Origin: Sipunculus nudus
Taxonomy: Eukaryota > Annelida > Sipuncula > Golfingiida > Sipunculidae
Length of the DNA: 64,000 nucleotides
Direction: 5' to 3'
NCBI GenBank assembly: GCA_026874595.1
Contig: CM049311.1
Coordinates: 63,327,453 to 63,391,452 of the forward strand
Below are positions 57,141 through 64,000 of the stretch, piece after piece. A model generated the notes under the pieces. That model saw only the letters and a list, made by a program, of their open reading frames with translations. It was not told the origin of the DNA and made no database searches. The position numbers were made by a program, and so were the translations under genes. Within the stretch, counting starts at the first letter, position 1. Each line of letters starts with the position of its first letter.

Positions 57141-59878
57141 TGAACCAATCTGATCTTGAGAGAGGCTATCTAAGGTAACTTCAACTTGCACAAGGAACCT
57201 GTATTGAGGGAGCCTGTCTGAGATGATTTCATAGGTCAAGAGCACCTATCAAAGAAATTTTATCTGTTTGACAGAACTCTTCTTTAGAGAGCCTATCATA
57301 GATATTTCATAATAGAGATAATAATCTGCTCTCTGTCGGGTAATTCAACTTCAAAATCAAGGAAAAGATTTTGACTTAAATATACTTTGTAACTGTTATG
57401 TTTCAAAACTAAGTTTATAATCCAGCTGAATTATAAAATAATCAAAAATGCAATGGCTTGCTAAAAGACATTCTACACAATGTATAGATCTGGTTTGTGC
57501 AAAATATTAAAATGGCTGTCATAACTCAGATACAGTCTGATATCACTGACAACAAAAAGTTTCCTATGGGCCACTTTTTATTTATTTTTTATTTATTTTC
57601 CTTTTACAAAAGACCTTGCTCAGATAAAGGTCATCTGATCATTCATTAATAGATGTATTTTCGAGACCTCAATTCCAAATATTCTTCACTTCCTGTGCAT
57701 ATTAACTTTCCTTTGGTATGCATATCCATTTTTATCTTCCATAGGGCATCCCTCACTCAAGGATATCCCTCTTTCATAAGATATCCCTCATAGTACAAGT
57801 ACCATCTAACTTGAGTTACCATTAGATTTGTTCATTCTGTTCCATTTACTGACACTGTCATCATTAAAACTATTTTCTCTGATTCACTTGTAGTACTAAC
57901 CAAAAGTATTCTCACTTGTTAACATTAAATCTATTTTAACATGGATTAAATTACATAACATCTTATAAGCTGATATATGATACAAAATAAACAATTTATT
58001 TGAATTTCCATAATGGTATGCAGTAAATTTAAGACTCAAGCCAGTAGTAAATCAAACATAACACTGAATTTATTATTTAGTAATTACTTCCAAACACACA
58101 AATATAAAATAAAATTATAATTTTATATTGTGCTGATATTCATCATATTAACATCTGGAAGGTATACCATACAATAGGTGTCTCATGCTTAAACCTTATC
58201 TTTATACTATAATTATCTTTATAAAACTACTTAAAGTCATATAAATATGTTTTCCAAACTTACTTTTAACAACTGCAGGGTAGTTGAAAATAACCAGTGA
58301 AATAAATTTCTGTGAGGTAAACAAATATTCAACAAAATCTAACACTTAATTTCACAGCTACAGTGTGACAGAACTTCATATACACAACAACCATTCATTA
58401 AATATCTGCTACACATGAACCTAATGGTGATACACTGTATTTTAATAAACCATGCAACAGACTTGACAGACACATCACTCAACATTGAAAGTGAATGAGG
58501 ACAGGCATATGGAAGACAGTCACACCAAATCTTGTGAAAGCAAAATATCTTGGAACGAATGAGCCTTCTATAAATCTGAAACAAAACTTTCACATTATAA
58601 ACTGCAGGGTTCGTATCCACTAGGTCAAATAGAGCGAAATTTGAAAAATATAGAGATATTATAGAGTATATATTATATGACTTACACAGATATCAGGTTT
58701 ATAAAACTGATTTTTTTATGGTCGTTCCTTGAAGAGAATCTGTTGATAGACTTAACTTTATTCAATGTACTTAATATAATTTCTTGTGTTTTATTTTTTA
58801 CGCACCTCAGCTCAATATGTTATTTTGGTATGAATATAGGCACTTAGTCAGTCACACTGAAGAAAAAAGTCTGAAACATTCTTATAATTTCTGAGATATA
58901 AAATATTGTATCAAAACCTTAGGTTTTTATTAGTTAATTTGGAGTATTTTGAACAAACTGTAGAAACACAGAAGTGACATCTAAATTAAAGTTTGTATAG
59001 GAAACATAGAGTAGCTGGGAAGCTTAGAACTGTGAAAACAAAACATGCAACTTGTTTTCTTAATGAAAACAAACATGGTCTGCTTATCTACTTTTGTGTC
59101 ACCAGCTGATTTTAAAAAATGATGTAGGGACAGGGAAATGACCTTTTCACTGTATAGTTGGGACCCTTTTGCCCCTCTGATGTATCCCATCAGATGTCAT
59201 AGTGGCAAGATTTACCACATAAAAAATAGCACTAAAATTTTGCTGAAGAAACATGTATTCATTAATACCTTACTACTATGAGTATTGTGTCACAAACCAA
59301 ACGAACAGATATATTTGTTGGTTTACTCTCTAAAAACACCCATTATGTGAAAAAAAAAATTTCATTATAACTTGTCATTTTGGTAAAATCTACTGTTGTG
59401 TTATTGACAGCTTAAAAATGCAAGGCACAATAAAAGGACAAATGGGATTTATTCTTTGCTTTGCACAATCATCTCTCCTTTTGTATTAATTCCTCACTCA
59501 TAGCCTACTGTTGAGATTACCAATTGTGTTCACTGATATAATTGTGACCATATGGATAACCACTGCAGTTCAGTTTTCACCATTATTATAATTAGTCTCC
59601 CTCTTTTTCTTCACAGACCGTTTTATCGACCTAGTCATAAACAATGTGTGTTCATGAATAATCATGAGCACAGCCTTTAACGTCTACCATTCTAGCTATG
59701 ACTTTCAATACCAGTGACAGCCTGGAGTGGCCATCGACATAATTTAAAAAAAAAAAAATTTGTATCTACAAAATGCATGCATATGCTGGCCTCACTTTAA
59801 TGCTTATTTTCATCTTCTGGTCCAAACAAACAAGAAACTTTCAATCTAACATTTTCACATGTGGCAGATTAAGATCCC
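57141..59878. other. Probable TMEM39A intron, no exon recognised
   Basis: No segment translating to the expected TMEM39A N-terminal or middle membrane region was found on the minus strand. The rest is AT-rich. Confidence 0.4.

Positions 59879-59910
<32 letters not shown>
59879..59910 (+). repeat. Poly-C run of about 31 bases
   Basis: The longest homopolymer in the window, 73 bp left of a B element start. Confidence 0.9.
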
Positions 59911-59912
<2 letters not shown>

Positions 59913-59982
59913 AACCAAGATCAATATCTCTTAACGTCCTGGTCCCAATGAAATATGTGTAATACAGAAAGGGTTGTAATAA

Positions 59983-62606
59983 CAAAGGACCCATGGGTCA
60001 CAGCGCTCAGCTGTTATATATGATAAAAAATATAATTTGGAAATGAGGCACATGCTGGTTTTGTGTGGTAATAAATATAAGCTTTATTATGAGTTGTTGG
60101 TGTTTAGCTTATGTATGATTTTGACAGTATCTTTGGAGACAGGGAAGAGGATTGATTTCATTTATTTTATTAACAAATGGAGTGCTATTATCACACAGAT
60201 TTTGACTTGGCCATATAACTTATAAGCAGCATTATTTTAACTATTTATTAAAATTCAATAACAAATATTGTGCCAATATAATTTTTATTTAAAAAAATAA
60301 TAAGAAAATCATATGATTTTTTAAAATAAAATATAACTGCAATGATTATTGAAATAATATAATAGAATATATTCATGAATGCATTCATGAATACATTTTG
60401 AAAGTATCTGCACTGGTATTCAAATACTTTCATTTTTACCTGAATTCCGATTCTTATGCAATAAAATTTTTTAATGCAGTACATATTCATATTCGTATTC
60501 AAATACATTTGCAAAGCATTCACACCATGTCTAGTATTTATTCAGTTATAGCCAAACAATGATGTTGAGAATCCAGAATATACAAAATTCACAAATTTAA
60601 ATAATGATCATAAGTACCTGGTTTTATGGCTTTTATTTACATTAAAAAAAATTCACTTTGGACTACTTTCACATCAATCTACACACAAGAAACAGTAGGA
60701 ATCTAGATTAATATTATCAACTGCATCTTTGTCTATCATTAATTTCCTTCATATGATCCCTAATGATTAGTAATGAATAATATGATTTATTTTTTTTATC
60801 ATTTAAAATTTAACTGAAAAATACCATAGGTGACCGCATTGTGTTATTTGGAATAACACTGACATTCTATCCATCCATACAAGATTCTTACATCAACAGT
60901 AACTGCAAGTTAATTTTCTGTTACTCATCAACTAAAAATTCCTTTTCTATAAATTTTTATTTAATTTGTTATAAAATAACCAATACAAAATTATTTATTA
61001 ATTGTTTATTGTTATGTTGTTTTTCAAAACAGCTGCTAGATGAGTTGGGTTGGACACCTGGATCAACTGTGGCTGGGCATTAGCTGCCTGGCTGCCCCAG
61101 TGTATGCTTTGCTCAAGCATGCATAATCTGATGAAAGGTCAACAAGGTCAACATACAGGTGACTGAAGAGGGGCTGGATTGAGCCTGGGTCTGACACGGT
61201 CTCATAAAAACATTAATAAAAGCTACAATATTTGGCAAATTTCTTTCAGCTTTCTTAACTACAACGATGAAATCCTTATGTGTGCCTGATATTGAAATTA
61301 TATCAACAGTGCTCTCAGGAAACAAAACCTGCCATGGTCAAAGTTGGGCAAAATTTTAGGTACTAATTTTATATTTATACTAATAACTTATAAAAATTTG
61401 AAAAATTCAGAACTAATTTTTGGTATTCAATTGAATCTTGATTAAATAATGTTACATCCCTGACAAAAAAATCTATAGCTTCAGCAATCCTCTTGTTAAG
61501 GGAGAAAATATATTTCTTGATTTTTTAAAAAGTGCATTATGTTTGGGCCCATAACTTAAAACAATTACGCAATACTGAGATCATTTCTGGCATGTGCATA
61601 ATGAATGTATAGAAAAATATGTATATTATATATGATCAAAGTCAGATCAGTGGTTTTGATATTAGGCAGTCTTACAGTGTAACAATGGGTTTTTAATGGA
61701 AAAATGAAGTTTTTCATTAATATATCGAAGGAATTAAGTCCTATTGATCAAATTCTTGGCATGGTAGGGGATTTTTGAGACATCTAACTGTATGCCCAAT
61801 TTAAGGAACTTAGAGCTGAAGCTGGGGAGCTGAGCTTTAGCAAACTGCATAACACTAGCTTGATGTAAACAATATGTGACATGGTGCTTGAAAACTTTAA
61901 TAAAATCTACAGTTTTTGATCAACTGGTTTCAAATTTTTGGTGTTAACAGACAAAATGCTAACAAAAACATGCTGTGAAAATTAACTCCACAGTATTTAC
62001 AGGAAAAAAACGTGCCCAGGTCAAACTTGGGCAAAATTTAAGGTACCAATTTTATATTTTTGCCAATATTTAAACAAATTTAACAGATTTTGATCTAATT
62101 TTTGGTATACAATTAAATTCTGATCAATTAAAGTTGTATTACTGAAAAAAAAAATCCCTACCTTTAATATTTTTGGTCTTAAGTGACCAAATATCTTTCC
62201 TGATTTTTTTACAAAGTCCATTATGTTTGGGCCCATAACTTTTTTAAATTAAATAATACTGACTTAATTTCTAGCATGTACATAGGAACTATATATAGGA
62301 ATATTTATGGTAAATATGAAGAAAACCAGAAGAGTGGTTTTGATATTAGGCAGTCCTGAAGTGTGAAAATAGATTTCTAATAAAAAATTGAGGTTTTTCC
62401 TTAATATCTCGAAGGAACGAAGTCCTACTGACCCAATTTTTGGCATGGTAGGAGATTTTGGGGACATCTAACTGTATGGCGAATTTCAGATTTGTAGGTC
62501 CAATGGTGTTGAAATGTGCCAGTCTTACGGACCGACATCCCGACGGACGGACGATGGACAATGGACCACGACTACAGCTCAGATGACTTATAGTCAGCTG
62601 AGCTAA
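59983..62606 (+). mobile_element. B-family element, complete 2.6-kb copy
   Basis: It starts CAAAGGACCCATGGGTC and ends in the hairpin with CTAA at 62603-62606. It is collinear with 1499-4116 throughout, including TATATATGATAAAAA near the start and the GACGGACGGACG run at about 62540. Flanks are A-rich on the left (AATAA) and AAATTATC on the right. No transposase or helicase frame is present. Confidence 0.85.
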
Positions 62607-63169
62607 AAATTATCATGAATACACACTTGTTAATAGCCAATGTAATGTTAATTAATGCAGATATCTATTTACTATAAATGATTAAATTGATTGAAAATTT
62701 CCCGAAACTGTGAAAGATGCTACAAATGTAAGGGGTAGTAAAATAAGAAGTACTGGTGCACAAAACTTCAAAAGAAATATTTTCAGATTTCATCTCTGCC
62801 TTTCTAAACGGTTCATGCTAAATACAGAGACCATGTACATATCAAAGTGCTGCAATATAGGAAGCATGATAATTAAGTGAAAGACTGAAGCTAATGATAC
62901 AATGACACAATGAAAAGATTCACATTTAATAGTCTATTTAACAAAAGTAGTCACACTTGATTCATACATTGAAACTGGCAGGTCTCTCACATAGTCAGGT
63001 ATAAACAGGACAAAGAGGAATGAGAATTTGTCAACAATGGAAAACAGAAGTCGGACCCTTCAGAGTGACTTGTCATTTATATAAGAATATATTACGCTCT
63101 TTACACAGCGCTTTACCTATAGGGCTACTTCCTATATCGTAAGGCGCTGTTTGTTATGACCTCGTATCC

Positions 63170-63640
63170 TGCTTAGCAACACCAGAGGGGAGCACTGTAT
63201 TTTTGTCCAATCAGAAAAAACTTTGTGCTGGAAGACAAAGCCAAGCGAGGAATACACGGAGCCAATCATATTCATTTCTTTTTGAGTGACAGCTCCTCCC
63301 CCAGTGTAACCGTCTAAACAGGCCTCAGGCTCAAAGAGAATTGCCCCTGACGTGGTTTGCTTAGGGCCTTGGCACATAGGATGCTCGGCCGGTGAGCTGT
63401 AATTCAAACGAAACGTAACAACAAAGGCTGCGTGCACACCTCGCTGGCTGGTTTCAGTTCTGTGAATCAGTCGATGATGCGAGAATGCAGAGGGAGCAAT
63501 TTAAATTCGACCGGAAACTCATCAAACGGCGCTTGAAGCGCAGCGATGGGCGGAGCCAGGATGCCTGTTGAGTGTTTGTTTTTTTGGCATCTGATTGGCT
63601 GCTTGTCACATCATACGCACGTTTATTTCAGTGGACAACA
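63170..63640. promoter_or_regulatory. GC-richer block with CCAAT and GC boxes, possible promoter
   Basis: It contains CCAATCAG (about 63218), CCAATCAT (about 63264), CTCCTCCCCC (about 63292), GGGCGGAGCC (about 63548) and ATTGGCT (about 63595) in a block clearly richer in G, C and CpG than its surroundings. The position upstream of the minus-strand TMEM39A exons makes it a candidate promoter, but no first exon was recognised next to it. Confidence 0.35.
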
Positions 63641-63795
63641 AACCACCACCTGGTGTCTAAATATATCATAAACGGTCACAGCTGGCAGCGTGAAAATCAG
63701 TTGCTTCTTTAGAAGCGCAAGATTTCCGCTGCCTCGGGAGTGTAAGAATATATATACCTATGTTAACCTGCCGGAAACAACAGCTAGTTCATGCT

Positions 63796-63990
63796 GCCAG
63801 GAGGTTATGCGTTCAGCCCTGTTTGTGTGTTTGTTCATGACATGCTATCAAGAAAGGAATCTCATGAAATTTTCAGGGCGTATCAGGAATGGGCCAAAAA
63901 AGAATCCATTAGATTTTGGTGTGGATCCAGCACGTGCAGATCCAGATTCAAGACCACCATCAAGAAACATTCATAAATGTATAGTTACTT
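63796..63990 (+). repeat. D-family dispersed repeat
   Basis: Collinear with 39815-40015, including GGAATCTCATGAAATTTTCA, ATTAGATTT and GGTGTGGATCCAGC. A 61-codon frame across it is probably not a gene. Confidence 0.7.
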
Positions 63991-64000
63991 ATGCACAAAT

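Noticed and set aside
58339-58620. Minus-strand frame of 93 codons and nearby splice-like signals (TTTCAG at about 58580, GTAAGT at about 58265) tested as TMEM39A middle exons
   Set aside because: The translations lack the expected motifs before the YDMWW exon, and phases do not connect.

Overview
The window is intron-rich, AT-rich animal nuclear DNA crowded with dispersed repeats. The repeat types (Helitron/Helentron-like non-autonomous elements with ACGG microsatellites and ~140-bp internal core repeats, many TIR elements, an L1-like LINE) and the two conserved genes suggest a marine invertebrate, most likely a bivalve mollusc. That assignment is inference; no taxon-specific marker was read.

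Two conserved genes and one less certain gene were found. (1) A katanin p60 / KATNAL1 orthologue lies on the minus strand. Ten coding exons between 29348 and 9375 join in phase to a 490-residue microtubule-severing AAA ATPase. The exon carrying the Walker A motif and pore loop 1 is present twice in tandem (22489-22647 and 21724-21882). Both copies are 159 nt, have the same phase and good splice sites, and differ at 3 residues but at about 31 synonymous codons. This looks like an old, selected pair of mutually exclusive exons. (2) The last three recognisable coding exons of TMEM39A lie on the minus strand (56181-54327); the N-terminal exons were not found and probably lie beyond 64000. (3) An intronless plus-strand reading frame at 36852-37715 encodes a membrane-anchored protein with an acetyltransferase-like (GNAT-like) core.

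Layout. 1-4645: a 2.6-kb B-family element inserted inside another B copy. 5565-6537: an A-family element followed by a G-family end. 9375-29357: katanin. Its 8.9-kb intron 8 holds an A element split by a B element (10716-14057), a G end, a C-type repeat (14378 to about 18560) and another A element (16907-17799) nested in the C repeat. Intron 3 holds a 2-kb TIR element. 30205-31278: a TIR element containing a 5S-like stretch. 31800-36510: AT microsatellites and two MITEs. 36852-37715: the GNAT-like gene. 41690-43480: a tandem array of the ~278-bp dimer anchored on GGTGGCGCCACC. 45563-48790: a MITE, a decayed LINE, a pogo/Tigger-like end and an E-family repeat. 54327-56181: TMEM39A. 59983-62606: another 2.6-kb B element. 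63170-63640: a block with CCAAT and GC boxes that may be a promoter.

The two recognised genes have no obvious pathway link: katanin severs microtubules, and TMEM39A is an ER membrane protein linked to ER-to-Golgi trafficking and autophagy control. No tRNA, intact rRNA, CRISPR or prokaryotic feature was seen.
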